Shown: positions 34,567 to 47,297, counted from the stretch's first letter. The stretch is 55,609 nucleotides of DNA from Basidiobolus meristosporus CBS 931.73 (GCA_002104905.1 MCFE01000586.1:1-55609), one strand, 5' to 3'. Numbers and translations are program-made. Notes: generated by a model not told the origin, from the sequence alone.

Positions 34567-37500
34567 ATACATCTACCACCGGTGCACCCACTAACCATGC
34601 ACATCATAATGTTCATGGTTGCAATTAGGCTGGAAACTGATCATGATCCCAAACTGAAAAGTGGGAGAACATATTGAGTCCAACTAAGAGGCTTTGAGTA
34701 GGGCAACACTTCAGCTGCTACTGAAATAGTAGAAACAAATATATGGTCTGAGGGGGATACTTCACGCTTCCAGTGTTCTCACTATTCGGCGAAGCAAAAC
34801 CAAAATCAATCTCATTACAGGTTTATTTTGATGGTATCCACCATCGCTTTAATCCAAATTAGCCGCAACAGGAACCCAGGTCTTGATAATCTTTTTTCAG
34901 GGAAATTTGAGCTCTCGCATGATATACTCCATACAAAATCAACATTACTTTTGATAATCCCAGTCGCCCTTACAATCCAGGCTCACTTGCTTAAATACTT
35001 CTACGTGTAGAGCACCAGAGACACACTATGTACACATGCTAAACTAGCTGATGAAAGGTGGGCAGTAATAATGAAGGCCAGGTGCCCGTAGGATGGTGGT
35101 ATCCTTAGCACTAGGCCATCACTCCCATCGCAAACATTACTGCCAGCAAACATTAGGTTTAAAAGGCGAAGTGGCGGCTAGGAACTTACCACCGGTCCAG
35201 GGCAGGTGGCATCCCAGAAAATCGAGGGCGTCCGGTTCACATGGTTAGAAGGTCCAACCGTCATGGGTTGGATTTGCTTGGCCAAGTCAAATGGACTTGA
35301 GAACACCAAAAGAATGGGTATGTTGTGCGCCCATGGATTTGTTGGACCAGGAAACAAACTGGCACATTTGTCGGAGTTTCGTGAAACCAACCATGAGCGT
35401 GTGCTGTGTTGGGTAGTGGAAAGATATGCACAGGGTTTGGGGCATTTGGACAACTCTGGATGCGACGATTTGCACTTCGTACCAGATCACTAGAAGGTAT
35501 TCAGAGGAATCCATGTGACCATTCTATGTGATTGGTACGAAATAGACCGCGATATTTGCTCCTGATGGAGTTTCCTGACACAGATTACTGGATAGTGCTC
35601 TGATGGGATGTGTGGCACTTGGTGTGCTCAACGTTCAGAGATTACATCACCAACAAATACGGTTCTTGGTATCCATGCTGAAGATCGATAATGGCAGGTG
35701 TTGGATTAACGAGGTAACTAACGTGCACTATATCACCCCCCTCGTATCCTCGAATGAAGTATCCAGTGTTTTGACACGCCCTGGTCGTAGAGCAGTGGTA
35801 TGTCTCTGCTGTGGGAATCTGCTATCCTTCAAGCGTGTTCAGCACAACACCTGCTTTCATTCAACTTACACCGATAGTTGTTTTAAAGGAAGGGAACTCC
35901 CTAGACTCAGCTCAAAGACGGTGGGCAGGATCACGCGATGCATAGCCTCAAACATACCATTGCAATGAGCTCATGGTTTTCAACGTGGTGGTTGGACTTT
36001 TGAGCCTTACTTGATATCACATGGCCCAGTGGCACTTGACAAAGAGTTTCCTCTGGTGGAATCAAGGCCATCGTAATCGTACTTGTCCCTAAGGAATCCA
36101 TGAAAACACTTCCATGGACCCCGACAAGCAAGCTGCCAATATGTCAGACAACTACTGCGCTGTAGACCACAACTCAGGTCCACCTGGGATCATTGAGAAG
36201 GAAAATTCCCAGCCCAAAATCATGCGGTTTAAGCAAACAATCTATCCAATTTTGCCCATGATTATCGGGATATCTTCGGTGAATTTCGGAAATATTTCCC
36301 AATCGGTGCAGACTGATTCGTATTCACCATCAATTAAGACATTAATGAACTCGTGGGGTGACAGTGTTAGGTTAGAATTTGCGCATCATCAATCGTGCAG
36401 ATAGGGGAAGGCCCGCTATGGAATGTGTGATGCGTTGTAGGCCAAAGAGGGACGGGGTGACGGTTTTGGGGAATGTCCACTTACGGATGCTGTGGAGATC
36501 GACCTAGTTAGTATGGATGTCGCACCGCTCGTTGAAGCGTAGAGCAAGTGCGGCGACACACCATCTTGCCATAACGGAGGGATGACATCCATTCGAGCAT
36601 TGTGGTTGACGAATAGCCTAGTTGCACTGTATAGACGTTTGGCATGCACAAGCATTGCACACTCCAAACCCTGACGGGCTTGGCAATTCGATGGGTGCAA
36701 TGCACCGCCTGTAACTGAGCAGGCCTAATCCGCACCACTCATGACGTGGTCGTTCACTATCCAGGCTGCAAGCAATCATCAGTCCGCAACTCGACAAAAC
36801 TGGATTCCGACGAAGCTGGATCAGCTACGCACTCGGCAGATCGTACCCAACCGATAATTATGGGAACCGGATCTAAATGAGGGGCGAGGTGCACCCAGTG
36901 CGTCCGCTGTTTTTGAATAGATTGCACAATCTGGATTTCATCTGGGTGGATGCGAAGCCCATCAGTAACCAATGCTTTTTGCCCTGATCTGCTGAAGTCT
37001 TTAGCCCTTCGAAGCCCGATATCTCTAGCATTCGCATGTGAAATCAACACCCCGTTTCCACCTAGGGAATGCAGGTGCGTATTGCAGGGCTACCTCAGTT
37101 GCGTATCCCACAACCATACCTGCCATATCTCCACCACACCTTATGGGCTGTCCATTGGGCCAGTCCTCTACGCCTACGATACCAAGATTCTCCAACGTCT
37201 AGTCCAGCATGACACGTGTACTGGGCTGTAGTTTGATAGGGTTTCCGAACCGCTCAGCGGATTGCACACCAACCCGCCAAGCTGCGTCACTGAGTCCAAA
37301 TTTTGCCATTCTCACTGGACTGGATGAATTTGCTATGGACGAGGTTAGCCCGGTGTGATTACGGCGGTTCGAGATTAAACCAGTTACGGCCAGTTACACA
37401 GGCAGATAACCCTCCCAACACCCTAGCGATGAGTGTTGAGGCCGAAACGAGCAGGGGACAGGGCATTGGACGAAGCAGCACCTCACTACCCAGCAGCGTT

Positions 37501-39620
37501 GTCGCGCAACCTCTTCGGGCGGCTTTGTACAATCAACAGACACAGATGTGATCGCTAAACACATCTCGACATGGCAGCGCAGGTGGGCTATCCACTTGCC
37601 AGGAGCAGAGGGGAAGAGACATGGCATATGATGCGTGACTAGACCGCCAAATAAGTCATATTCAGCACCGAGGAGTGAAGCATCGATTGGCTGCGGTTGC
37701 AATTGGCCATTCTGGATTGCCTCTCTAGAAACCAAGGGCTGCAGGACATTTTGGGAATCAGACACTACTTTATTATGGAAGAAATTAGGGATTTCGGAGC
37801 CAGCCGTTGGCCCAACTTTAGCCCTAATCGAGGTAATCTTACTTGTCTCAATATGTTCGGTGGAATCCAACGCAGCCGAGGCCTTCTTATCATTTACACA
37901 CAAAAATCACCGGCTCTCCATAGGGCCAGTTCCATTTAAAATGCATTTAACTATAGATGACCACAAAAACACAGATCCAACGTCGATGAATCAAAGCAGA
38001 CCTTCCTACATTCCCTTATCAGTCTGTATCTTAACCCAATCCAGCCGAAATGCAACCTTGACTGTAGGTTGGATCATAAATGCCCGATATGTAGAGGCAA
38101 TCGTGGTGTCGAGAGTTCTCTTCGTGAGTATCTGCGGCTAGGAGTCCGCCTTGGGCCAAGTATATACACCCCGCGTCTAGGTATGCTGTATATGGTTGAC
38201 GCGACAGATACAAGAGGGCTTCGCCACCGTGCTGATGGGATGACCAGAGTTACACCACAGCCATCGGGGGTATGTACTGGAGCGTTGCGCAATGGGATCC
38301 GTCTGAGACTGAGTTCAAACCCATGCCAGCGATTGGATGGCTGGCGCGGCAGCTGGCCAATGGCGGGGTGACATGGAGTATTCCATAATGGCTCTTGTGG
38401 AACTAGATTAATTAGACAATTATTTGTGCGACATTTTGTTATTTCGTAACTGATGCTTCCGAATACATCGTTTGACATTTCACCAGAAGCCAAGCCAGCA
38501 CAGCACACCTCCACTGCCGATCCCACGCAAGGCCATCGTAAGCCTGAGGGTCCCATGCCTCCCAAGAGAGCGCTCCCTCATCCGCACCCCGGCAGACAGA
38601 GCGCGGACGCCAGCCAGCAAGTCCATGGCAGGCACGCTGCCAACACAGCCGACTCCAGAGGAATTGGCTTAATTTGATAGACATATCCTGAACGCGAAGC
38701 TGGCCCAGAAGATGGGTGAACCACCCTGATCTAATCAGGCTCCCTATTTCTGTCCCCCCAAACATGTCTCTTCTCTCAGCCGTCCATGGAGTGATTGGTC
38801 CGAGGTGGTGGCAATACTTCCTCATATAGCGCGGGGGCCAGCCAACAAACCAACCATCTTCCATCGAAGAGAGTCTAAGGAGTGGTTGCGCTACCGCCGG
38901 TGATTGGCCAGGCCCGATCTCCTGGAAATTCCTGGTCATCATGTCTGAAGGCGACAATGGCCAGTTGCCGAGTTCTACACATGAGACATCCGTCATGGAA
39001 GCGGCCCGAACAAGCACGGCGAGTAGGCTTGCTGATCGTCGCTAGTGACATCGCCTGCAGAGGCGGGTCCAGGGCAACGGCCCTACGCACATCGACAGTA
39101 CGGCCTTCAGGAGCCCTTCCGCCCACCGCCGTTGCAGGCGGATGCACCCAATTCATGTCGTCTGATGGATCCAATCACTGGTTCTCAGTAACCAGAGTCC
39201 GAATTGAAATCTAGATTAGCAACGTGCATTCCTCTCCCACGAATCCATGCCTATTGGCCCAGCAAAATGAGGTTCACCTGAATTTGCCTTGTGTTGGGTT
39301 CGAGAAAAGTTTTTGGACCGGCTTCGATGATTTGTCCCCATCTGTCATTGCTATAATCGCCTATAGAATAATTAAATCGCACTGGATCATGATCATCCCA
39401 TTCGTGGTTCTGAAATGGTCCCAGTGATGCTTAGTTTCCATGTTCTAATTCTGTTCCGCTAGGAAAAGGAGTGAGGTGAGTTATGATAGTCTCGAACATG
39501 AGTTAAGCTAGTAATTCCCAAATCCGTCTTGTTAAAAATCCAATCAGTTTTGGGTTGTAAGCAATGTTTAGCCGGGAGCCAGTGAGACTGTTTGACTGGG
39601 ACAGCATTGACCCCCTGATA
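34567..39620. other. 5-kb stretch without a recognised gene
   Basis: GC content is near that of the gene island, but no frame shows recognisable domains. The longest frames are 192 codons (38439-39017, -), 169 codons (37394-37903, -), 168 codons (37635-38141, +) and 121 codons (35603-35968, +). They overlap one another on opposite strands, carry many Cys/Trp/Arg and lack spliced continuations, so they look like chance or decayed coding sequence. No tandem repeats, LTRs or inverted ends were seen. It may be old unique sequence or a decayed gene cluster. Confidence 0.35.
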
Positions 39621-39626
39621 AGTCCA

Positions 39627-39883
39627 TATAAATTCGGCGGCCGGCAACTTTCTCTGGTTGTCTACATGTCCATTTATTAGTCTGGTTATTCCTCACTCCT
39701 TCCTAGATTCCTTACGAGGTTTGTTTATCTGCTAGACCTAGTATTTAATCCTAGACATAACCAGTGCCTCGCAAACCCGCTTCTTACTATCAAACCTTTG
39801 TCGGCCACCACTAGACTCTTCGTAACTTCTATTTACCCAGCCCCCTCTCCTACTTCCTTCTATCCACTTCCCTCTCGTTAAGG
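39627..39883 (+). promoter_or_regulatory. Core promoter and leader of the zinc-finger gene
   Basis: A TATA box (TATAAATT, 39627-39634) lies 250 bp upstream of the ATG. The leader just before the ATG (39838-39880) is almost pure pyrimidine, a frequent feature of well-expressed fungal genes. Role inferred from position. Confidence 0.6.
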
Positions 39884-41248
39884 ATGGAAAATCATCAAGC
39901 CACCGTTACCTTCAATAGCCCCAAAGTCACCTCTTTCCTGCAGAAGAGACGCACTCTGAAGCGTGGAGGCTTCGGGCAGGGCAGGGGTTTCAACCACCTT
40001 AGCATTAAAGTATCTGAGCCCATTCCCGAAGACGAGCCAATCTCGCTTTTTAAATACGACGACTTCTCTCCGATCGTCGATTCGTTTGTGAATTCTGCTG
40101 TTGCGCACACCCCTTCAGATGGTCAGTTCCCCTCACCGACTCCCACACCCACCTGCTCGAACTTCCATCAGCCTCAGCACCAACATCCACTCAGCCAAGT
40201 GATGAGTTCCGCCGACATGAACGATGCTGCTGGCTTATCTGCCGCCAGCACTCCCGTCTCTGCCAATTTCACCAACATTCAGTCTCCAGCATTCCCGGTG
40301 TGGTCATACGACTCTCCCATGTCGCCGGTATTCCCCTCAGGAGCCAACGACATGTATTTCGGAAGCTCCATCATGAATACCCCGAATAACCTCGCCATCG
40401 ACCCCCTCTACACCTCCATGCACTTTGCCTCCACGATACCATGCAACCTGGATTCCGACCTCGAGAAGATCGACCCAAATGTACCCATTAATCCGGAAAG
40501 CTTCACGAGCGATGGCTCCGGCAACGTAAAGCCTCCCTTCCTACTTCAAGGGGCCAATTTCATTAACGAATCCCCATCCCCCCAGCTTGTGCCCGACCAG
40601 CTCTCCCCTACGTTCTCCTCAGCACTCATGACCCCGACCACCGAGAGTTTCCCGAACATGCTCTACGTACCCTGGGAGGTTAGACTGATGGACCCCCAGT
40701 GCGGTCTTCTTGACTTCGCCACCCCACCAACACCCACCAAATTCGAGATGCCCGGTGTGTCGGACATGTCGGTCTCATCAAGCCAACCGCCATTCAACCC
40801 CGCGCTTGCCGCTCTGAGCAGCCCAACAGCAGACGCGTTCCCAACCGCCAACCCCAACGCCAACAATGCATCCCAGGTATACACCTGCACCTACCCCAAC
40901 TGCAAGAAGACATTCTCTTGCATCTATAATCTGAGATCCCACTACCGCATCCACTCCACCGAAAGGCCATTCAAGTGTGACTCCTGTCAGCAGAGCTTCA
41001 GTCGCAACCACGACCTGAAGCGCCATCAGAAGATCCACCTCGGCATCAAGCCGTATCGCTGTACCAAGTGCGACCGTACCTTCGGTAGACTGGATGCGCT
41101 CAAGAGACACACGTTGGTGAAGCGGTGCGCAGAAAGGGCCAACAAGGAGAAGTCGCTCCAGAGCACTGGAGCGTATATCGCCCCGGGACGGACAAGCACC
41201 ACCATCCAAGCGGAGAACGACAAGGTGGAGACCTCGATCTCCGCCTAA
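39884..41248 (+). CDS. C2H2 zinc-finger transcription factor (Crz1/Prz1-like finger layout)
   Basis: Intronless, 454 aa. Three C-terminal fingers: finger 1 at ~333-357 (YTCTYPNCKKTFSCIYNLRS then HYRIH), finger 2 at ~363-385 (FKCDSCQQSFSRNHDLKRHQ), finger 3 at ~391-414 (YRCTKCDRTFGRLDALKRHT ending in Cys rather than His: C2HC). The STERPFKC and LGIKPYRC linkers are canonical. The arrangement, with a shortened atypical last finger, resembles fungal calcineurin-responsive Crz1/Prz1 factors, but I see no clear PxIxIT docking site, so pathway membership is open. Residues 1-330 are low-complexity (Ser/Pro/Asn-rich), a likely activation region; KRRTLKRGGFGQGRGF near residue 21 is basic. The first ATG after the pyrimidine leader is taken as start. 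Codon use is C-rich at third positions, unlike the surrounding DNA. Confidence 0.9.
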   Translation: MENHQATVTFNSPKVTSFLQKRRTLKRGGFGQGRGFNHLSIKVSEPIPEDEPISLFKYDDFSPIVDSFVNSAVAHTPSDGQFPSPTPTPTCSNFHQPQHQHPLSQVMSSADMNDAAGLSAASTPVSANFTNIQSPAFPVWSYDSPMSPVFPSGANDMYFGSSIMNTPNNLAIDPLYTSMHFASTIPCNLDSDLEKIDPNVPINPESFTSDGSGNVKPPFLLQGANFINESPSPQLVPDQLSPTFSSALMTPTTESFPNMLYVPWEVRLMDPQCGLLDFATPPTPTKFEMPGVSDMSVSSSQPPFNPALAALSSPTADAFPTANPNANNASQVYTCTYPNCKKTFSCIYNLRSHYRIHSTERPFKCDSCQQSFSRNHDLKRHQKIHLGIKPYRCTKCDRTFGRLDALKRHTLVKRCAERANKEKSLQSTGAYIAPGRTSTTIQAENDKVETSISA

Positions 41249-43566
41249 GCCAACCCGCCCAAAGCATTGGTGGCCACCTTCCCGGTGCCATTCTTCAACC
41301 TTTTGCATTCTCACCAGAACATACGTAATTTGGATTGGTGCTTCCGGTGAATCCCCTTCTGTGCTTACATATCGCTGACCAGAGGTCATCCCCATCCCAT
41401 TCAACTCGATGGCGTATGCTGTACATAATACTTGGTCCCGCGAGGACCACCACCATATTTCTGAAGAAAGAAACTCGATGTGAATAGTGTATTCATTTTT
41501 ATTTCTTAGTGCACCCTAGATTTACTAGTTGTTTTTCATGTAGTTCATATGTAATCTTGATTCATGTAACCCAACAATCGAAATGAAGCAAGTGTCAGAA
41601 GATCACTGAGTGAGTTCGTTTCTTGAGGGAGCATCCCCTCCCCCGAGGCCCATTCCGGAACGCACACCGCGGCCTTCCTTCCTCGGCGGGGACGGGAGCT
41701 CGACGGATCTCTAAGTTGCCAAGTTGAGCTTCGACGGGTGTGGTTGCGGATTAGGGAATGAAAAAAACCGCTGCTGTGCAGTTGGCCATTTGTTGACAGG
41801 ACCGGATCGTACGTAGAATTTCCAAACGACCCAACCAGCCGACGGTAAATCCCGATCACGAATGGGCGTTCGACCATAGGGGAAGGGGAATCGATGCAGT
41901 CGGGGTGATCTGCTGTGGAAACTTCCATCGACCCCGTTCAATCAGTGACCAGTCGTCTGAAAGCTACTCAATGGATCCTATTCCATTCACGTGGTCCATC
42001 TGAAGAGCGGAAGGACACTGGCTGAAGGGGTGTGCTGATTGGTCGGTATGCCAGGAAGATCTGATGCCCTCCCGAAAGGGAATATACTGGAATCGCTTGG
42101 GTGGGACATGGATCCTGGGGGAGTTTGTACGAATGTATCAGACTGCTTCACCACCACAGGACCTTTGGGTGGGGAGAGACCGCATATTGGCTGGTGAGGG
42201 GTTCCATATCGATTTGCATTGCATGAAGCGGTCCTGGTGAGCAGATGCATATCCAAAGGTCTCAGCAGAGGTATGGTAATTTATGGCGTTTCTTACTTCC
42301 ATCCAGTGCATGATGCGGGGGCTGACCGCCATCAGTGGCATCGAGGATGCTTTCACCATCACCACATCCCGAGTCGTCGTGTTCCGGATAATGCCTTCTG
42401 GGTATCGTCCGTATCAGTGACCATATATGCCGTTTCACACAAGCGAACGAAGCCGCGGCCGGGTGAGGTTGGATCTGGTATAGGGGACGTAGTGGGAAAG
42501 CTGCTCAACGCCTGGATGCAGATGATGCTTTCACCTGAGTCACACACATATTCCATTAAATGTCGACACCCTATGACCACTAGGGTAAGGCAATCTACTG
42601 GTACTACACTTGTATTTGACACCTCCCCTAATTCGATAATCATCTTTCGCGGCCGGTATCGCGGATTCCTCGTGAGTGATCTCCTCAGTTTGTGACACTG
42701 TGGTGGTGTCCAATCCCTGCTGGATTGTGGTGAATTGAGGTGCTATATACATGATGTTTGCCCGCCAATATTTCGAAGTGTACCACAAATCCATAACGTC
42801 GCTGAAGCCGATTCTTCAGGGATCTCAACTAAGGCCTCAGCGGGACCGGATGGTCTCTAATACCAGGCGACCTCGCTGTTCGGAGAACACGTATTTATGG
42901 AGCACTTGAAACTCAGGGAAGTTCTCGCTATCTTGCAAGTGAAAAAGTTGTATTCTGTGGTGGTATGAACAGTGCATAGGCTCGAGGCATCGTGTGAGTT
43001 CTTAGATCCCAATTCAATATTTGGGCACTGCGGGCCCGCGTGGAAACCTGGACCTTTTATTACCTGTTTGGGGCATACTGAACAAGCATTAAAGCAAGAG
43101 CGTTGAGGAAGGCCCATCAAGGTATACCTTAATACTCTGGCAAAGTTCCATTCCCACCGCCCTATCAAGATTTCAAGTATTAGATACCTCTGCGCGAACC
43201 ATATTACTTCCATCCCGTTTTACGATACTTTCTACCCAAAAGTTGTAGCCATTCAGGACTTCTCATACCCACCATTGACTTGCCTGCCTTTGGCATTGAT
43301 AAGGGTTGCTACAATGTATCAAGTATTTCATCATGTGTCTCAGTACTCATCTGTCCATACATGATAGCAGTGAAGTTCATGCTCAATGGACAGGCAGTTT
43401 CTTATTGACTCCCCCATTTGAACTATTCAGAGTGTAAATAGAAATGGATATGATCAAAACATATTTTCATTTGGTGATATTTTTGGTGGCAACAAGGTGT
43501 TCACCTATTTTCCATAGCTTCATCAGGCAGCATAGGTGAATAGATGGGTAAATGGGGGGTGACACA
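41249..43566. other. Intergenic stretch between the zinc-finger gene and the telomeric block
   Basis: No supported gene. Open frames of 158 codons (42219-42695, +), 118 (42857-43213, -) and 127 (41545-41928, -) have no recognisable features. Composition becomes AT-rich after ~43210. TATTTTTATTTCTTAG after the zinc-finger gene (41493) is a plausible 3'-end region. Confidence 0.4.
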
Positions 43567-43579
43567 TAGGGTTAGGGTT
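43567..43579 (+). repeat. Interstitial telomeric repeat 1 (two TTAGGG units)
   Basis: TAGGGTTAGGGTT, same orientation as the terminal telomere. It marks the most internal telomeric tract and the start of the telomere-derived block. Confidence 0.8.
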
Positions 43580-43696
43580 CTAGTGCTCTATTGGGAAATT
43601 TGCACATGAAGCACAATCTTGAAATATGACAAGGTCATATGAGTACAGCAACTAATATAAGAAGCTAGCAACTACTTTACCAGTAACAGAGGTAAG
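43580..43696 (-). mobile_element. Telomere-junction element family B, copy 1 (3' end, interrupted by copia)
   Basis: Matches 53977-54092 (CTAGTGCT-TATTGGGAAATTTG, CAATCTTGAAATATGACAA). In both copies the same terminal base abuts TTAGGG repeats, so this is a defined element end. Read on the - strand the end carries an AATAAAG-like word (AATAGAG here) ~12 nt before the CCCTAA junction, as in the LINE. A copia LTR interrupts the copy at 43697. Confidence 0.7.
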
Positions 43697-44837
43697 TGTT
43701 GTAAAGATTTGTAATTCCACCTAAATATTCAACTAACCTAGTCACTTAAATCATTACCTTCAAGTCTCAGAGAATACTGACCAAGATCCTTGTTGGGATT
43801 TACTTGGAAAATTTCACCTAAATACCAGGTACCCAGAACATGTATATTCTCAAAGTTGTTCAAACAGCCTCAAACTTTGCACATATGCTCTTGGGATCCT
43901 TCCTAAACCTATTCTACATGTTTGTTATGCCAAGACCATGTAAAAGAATAATTTGTACTTCTAATTCAATAAATCATTAAGTGTAAGCCACATAATCTAC
44001 TTGTCCTCCCAAATCACTTCCAATATCCCCAAGACTCTAACAACAGGCTATGAGCCCTGAGCTGTCACTCTTTGCAACGTCTACCACTGCTATTATTGGA
44101 ATTTTTCCCTATGCTGAAAAGTTGGATGGATCTAACTATAAGAAAGAGGCCTTTGGGATATTGTAATGGGAAACAAATGCCCTCCTAAAAGCATGGGAGA
44201 GGAAGCCTTAAAGTACCAGAAGAAAGAACAAAGTATCTTTAACTGCATTTGCCTTAATGTCAGAGACAAATTGCCAATTCAGTGCTCAAGAGCAAAAACG
44301 GGAAAAAATGTTGTAAGAGTCTTGGATATATTGGAAGTGATTGGGAGAACAAGTAGATTATGTGGTTTTCACTTAATGATTTATTGAATGTAAAAGTAGT
44401 ATTTATACTTTTACATGGTCTAGGAGTAACAAACACATAGAATAGGTTAAAGAAGGTCCCAAGAACATGTGTGCAAAGTTTGGGGCTGTTGGGACAAGTT
44501 TGAGAATTTCCATGTTCTGGGTATCTGGTATTTTGGTGAAAATATTCTAAGTAAATCCCGACAAGGAATTTGGTAAGTATTCTCTAGGATATGAAGGTAA
44601 TGATCTAAGTGACTAAGTGAGGTGAATATTTAGGTGGAAATGCAAATTTTTACAATGAGAAATGCCTGGAAGGCATTAGAAGACACCTACCAGTCATGTT
44701 CAGTTGCAAAGAAAATGTATATTAGGCAAAAATTCTTTGCTACAAAGATGCTGCCAGGAGAAGAAATGAAGAATCTAATTAGTAGAATTACCCTGGTAGT
44801 GGATTAGATGGAATTTGTGGGCATACCAACTACTGAT
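43697..44837 (+). mobile_element. Ty1/copia copy 3: 5' LTR plus gag fragment
   Basis: LTR 43697-44045 (TGTTGTAAAG...CTAACAACA), then a mutated primer site GGCTATGAGCCC and gag starting MSPELSLFATSTTAIIG (ATG 44049) with EKLDGSNYK. gag continues with ICLNVRDKLPIQCSRAKT and, after an inserted solo LTR (44309-44657), NAWKALEDTYQ, KFFATKMLPGEE and EFVGIPTTD. It ends abruptly at 44837 against the LTR of an oppositely oriented copia copy. Truncated and dead. Confidence 0.85.
44309..44657 (-). repeat. Solo copia LTR inserted in gag
   Basis: Reverse-orientation LTR (TGTTGTAAGAGTC...TTTTTACAATG) splitting the gag reading of copia copy 3. Flanks GGAAAAAA / AGAAATG are A-rich and compatible with a ~5-bp target duplication. 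Confidence 0.85.
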
Positions 44838-46640
44838 TGTTGTAAGAGTCTTGAAAATATTGGAAATGATTTGGAAGGACAAGTAGATAATATGGTTTTC
44901 ACTTGATGATTTATTGAATTACAAGTAAAATTTATACTTTAACATGGTCTTGGCAAGCAAATGTGTTGAATAGGTTAAGGAAGGTCCCAAGAACATGTGT
45001 GCAAAGTTTGGGGCTGTTTGGAAAACTTACCTAATTTTCATGTTCTGGGTAAATAATCTCAGAAAATCCCAACAAGGAATTTAGTCAGTTCTCCCTAGGA
45101 TTTGAAGGTATGATCTAAGTGACTAAGTTGGGTGAATATACAGGTGCAATTACAAGTTTTTACAATGCTCCCACTCAGCCAAATGCTCATACTGGCTAGT
45201 CTCAATTTTGACCCAAGTTATTCAAACTTGTCTCTAGCTAATGGTTTGGTAAATATGTCTGCAATCATCTCATCTGAAGGACAGTAAACTAAGCTAACTA
45301 AGTTATTCTTTATAGCTTCACATATTACATGATGTCTAATATCTATGTGCTTGGTTCTAGCATGGAAAGTTGGATGTCTACCCAATTGTATACTTCCTTG
45401 ATTATCTTGAAATAATATAATACTTGTTTTTTGACATAGGCATGAATCTGTAAAACGTTTTCTTAACCACATTGCTTCTTTTGTAGCTTCACAGGCTGTC
45501 ATATACTCTGCCTCTGTGGTAGAAAGTGCTACAGTTGGTTGCTTTCCTGAATTCCATGAAATTGCTCCTTTACAGTAAAGAAAGGTATATCCCGTGGTGG
45601 ATCTTCTGTCTTCCAAATTTTGTCCCCAATCTGCATCAGAGTATCCCACAAGATCCTCTTCTGAATCCTTTAAGTGTATCTTAAGCCAATATCAGCAGCT
45701 CCTGTTAGGTATCTAAACATCCACTTAACTGCTGCCATATGATCAGATCCATAGTTCTGATTATGTTAGCTGACATCTACCACTGAATATGAGATATCTG
45801 GAGGTCTTACAAGCATGATATACATCAAACTGCCATCCATAGATCAGCAAGGAAAGTCAGGGCTTTCAAATGGCACCAAGCTCTCTTGATTTGGTTGAGT
45901 TTTGACCAAGTTAAGATTTGTCTCCATTGGGATAGCTGTCAGTTTACAGTCTTCCATTTTGTACTTCTTTAGTATATCTTGAATATACTTGGATTGGCCT
46001 AGGGTAGTAGTCTGGGTACTTCTGTCTATGGAGAACTTAATCCCTAAGTAGTAACTGAGTTCTCCTAGACTGGACATCTTGAACTCCTTAGATAGGCGGG
46101 ATTTAGTCTCTTCCAATGTTGCTAGATTATTTGGCAGCTATAATAAGATCATCCACCTATAGAGCTAATAGAGCTGGATTTGCTCTGTCTGGCTTATATT
46201 ATATACTATAGTCAGCATTATTCATTTTGAAACTCAAAGATTCCAGATAAGAATCTATCTTACAATTCCAGGCTTTTGGCAATTGTATGAGATCAAATGG
46301 AGATTTTTTAAGCTTGCAGACCAAATGGGGGTAATCTTGGTCCACAAACCCATCAGGCTGGTCCATAAACACATCCTTATCAAGTCTCCACTCAAAAATG
46401 CAGTTTTTACATCCATTTGATGTATAAAAAACTTGTATTTGGCTGCAATAGCCAATATCAATCTGATGAAATTAAACTTTCCTACCAGTGCAAAGGTCTT
46501 GGTAAAGTCAAGTCCTTTTGTTTGAGAGTATCCTTTGGCCACAAGTATTGCTTTGTATCTTTCAATTGAACCATCAACCTTGTACTTTATTCAACAACCC
46601 ATCTGCATCCAATCAACTTTTGGTTGATTGGTGTTGTGCA
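44838..46640 (-). mobile_element. Ty1/copia copy 4: 3' LTR, RNase H and reverse transcriptase
   Basis: The 3' LTR is 44838-45165, followed on the - strand by the polypurine tract and RNase H (45218-45649: [47 protein letters not shown]). Reverse transcriptase follows (46116-45844 LGELSYYLGIKFSID; 46542-46255 LVAKGYSQ-like start, QMDVKTAFL). Its 5' part is cut at about 46640, near the codons for GCRWV. Several frameshifts. The RNase H frame alone is intact for 143 aa. Confidence 0.85.
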
Positions 46641-46670
46641 TCAACATTTAAAACTTGGCCAATTTCACTC

Positions 46671-47228
46671 TGTTAGAAAATCTAGTATCCTAACTGATTT
46701 TCCCTAACCCAAACATAACTTATCCCTGTTATGGTTCATTTTATCACTTCTCAGAATCTATTTTTAGCTGTCATACCTGATCAATATTCATGTGGTCATT
46801 ATATCCTCAACTGATCTGCCAAGCCTTTCCAAGTGATTAGTCATCTGAGATTTATCCAACCACTTGGCAGTTGCCAAGACATCAGCTGATTAATGATGCA
46901 ATTTTTCATTTATCTTATGCACCTATCAACACCCCAACAGATTTGAATTAGTCCAGTCTCTTGGCACTTACTAATGCAACTCAATCAGATAAGTATAAAT
47001 AAAGTTTACTGAACCTTTTGGTTTAGTATGTGTCTTAACAAAATTAAAATTGTGCCTCAGCAAATTTAAGAATTCAACAATTCTGTTCTAGTTTCCACCC
47101 AAGCTTAGCACATCTAGTATTACCAAGAACACCAAGCCTAGCCTGCATAGCAAACCAACTCTGTTGCCTTTATAGCCCAACTCAATTATACACAAAACCA
47201 ATATCAGACCAGAACTTCTCTGCTAATA
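46671..47228. repeat. Possible solo LTR of another retrotransposon family
   Basis: Noncoding, pyrimidine-biased stretch starting TGTTAGAAAATC and ending CTGCTAATA, an imperfect TGTTAG/CTAACA pair. CCTTTATAGCCC lies near its end. No second copy in the window, so the call rests on end structure and length (~558 bp). It abuts a telomeric tract at 47229. Confidence 0.35.
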
Positions 47229-47240
47229 TTAGGGTTAGGG
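47229..47240 (+). repeat. Interstitial telomeric repeat 2
   Basis: TTAGGGTTAGGG directly at the 3' end of the LINE. Confidence 0.85.
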
Positions 47241-47246
47241 GGGAGA

Positions 47247-47273
47247 CAGTCACCAACAGGTGAAATCTTTATT
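47247..47273 (-). promoter_or_regulatory. LINE 3' terminal signal: AATAAAG plus hairpin
   Basis: On the - strand AATAAAG (47273-47267) is followed by TTTCACC-TGTT-GGTGAC, a 5-bp stem with a 4-nt loop, then TGTCTCCCCC and the CCCTAA junction. The same tail, with different loop bases, ends the truncated LINE copy (51797-51823) and the SINE-like element (53727-53753). It probably serves as 3' end and reverse-transcriptase recognition signal; this is inference from conservation. Confidence 0.65.
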
Positions 47274-47297
47274 TCAGTTGAAACAAAGAAGCCAGCG

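Noticed and set aside
37394-39017. Open frames of 169 and 192 codons on the - strand as genes
   Set aside because: They overlap long frames on the other strand, show no domain, and have unusual Cys/Trp/Arg content typical of chance reading in GC-balanced DNA.
40778-41404. A 208-codon - strand frame opposite the zinc-finger gene
   Set aside because: It overlaps the finger-coding region and reflects its biased codon use; no independent features.
47229-47240. The interstitial TTAGGG tracts as chance matches
   Set aside because: Most coincide exactly with element ends and all share one orientation, which chance would not produce.
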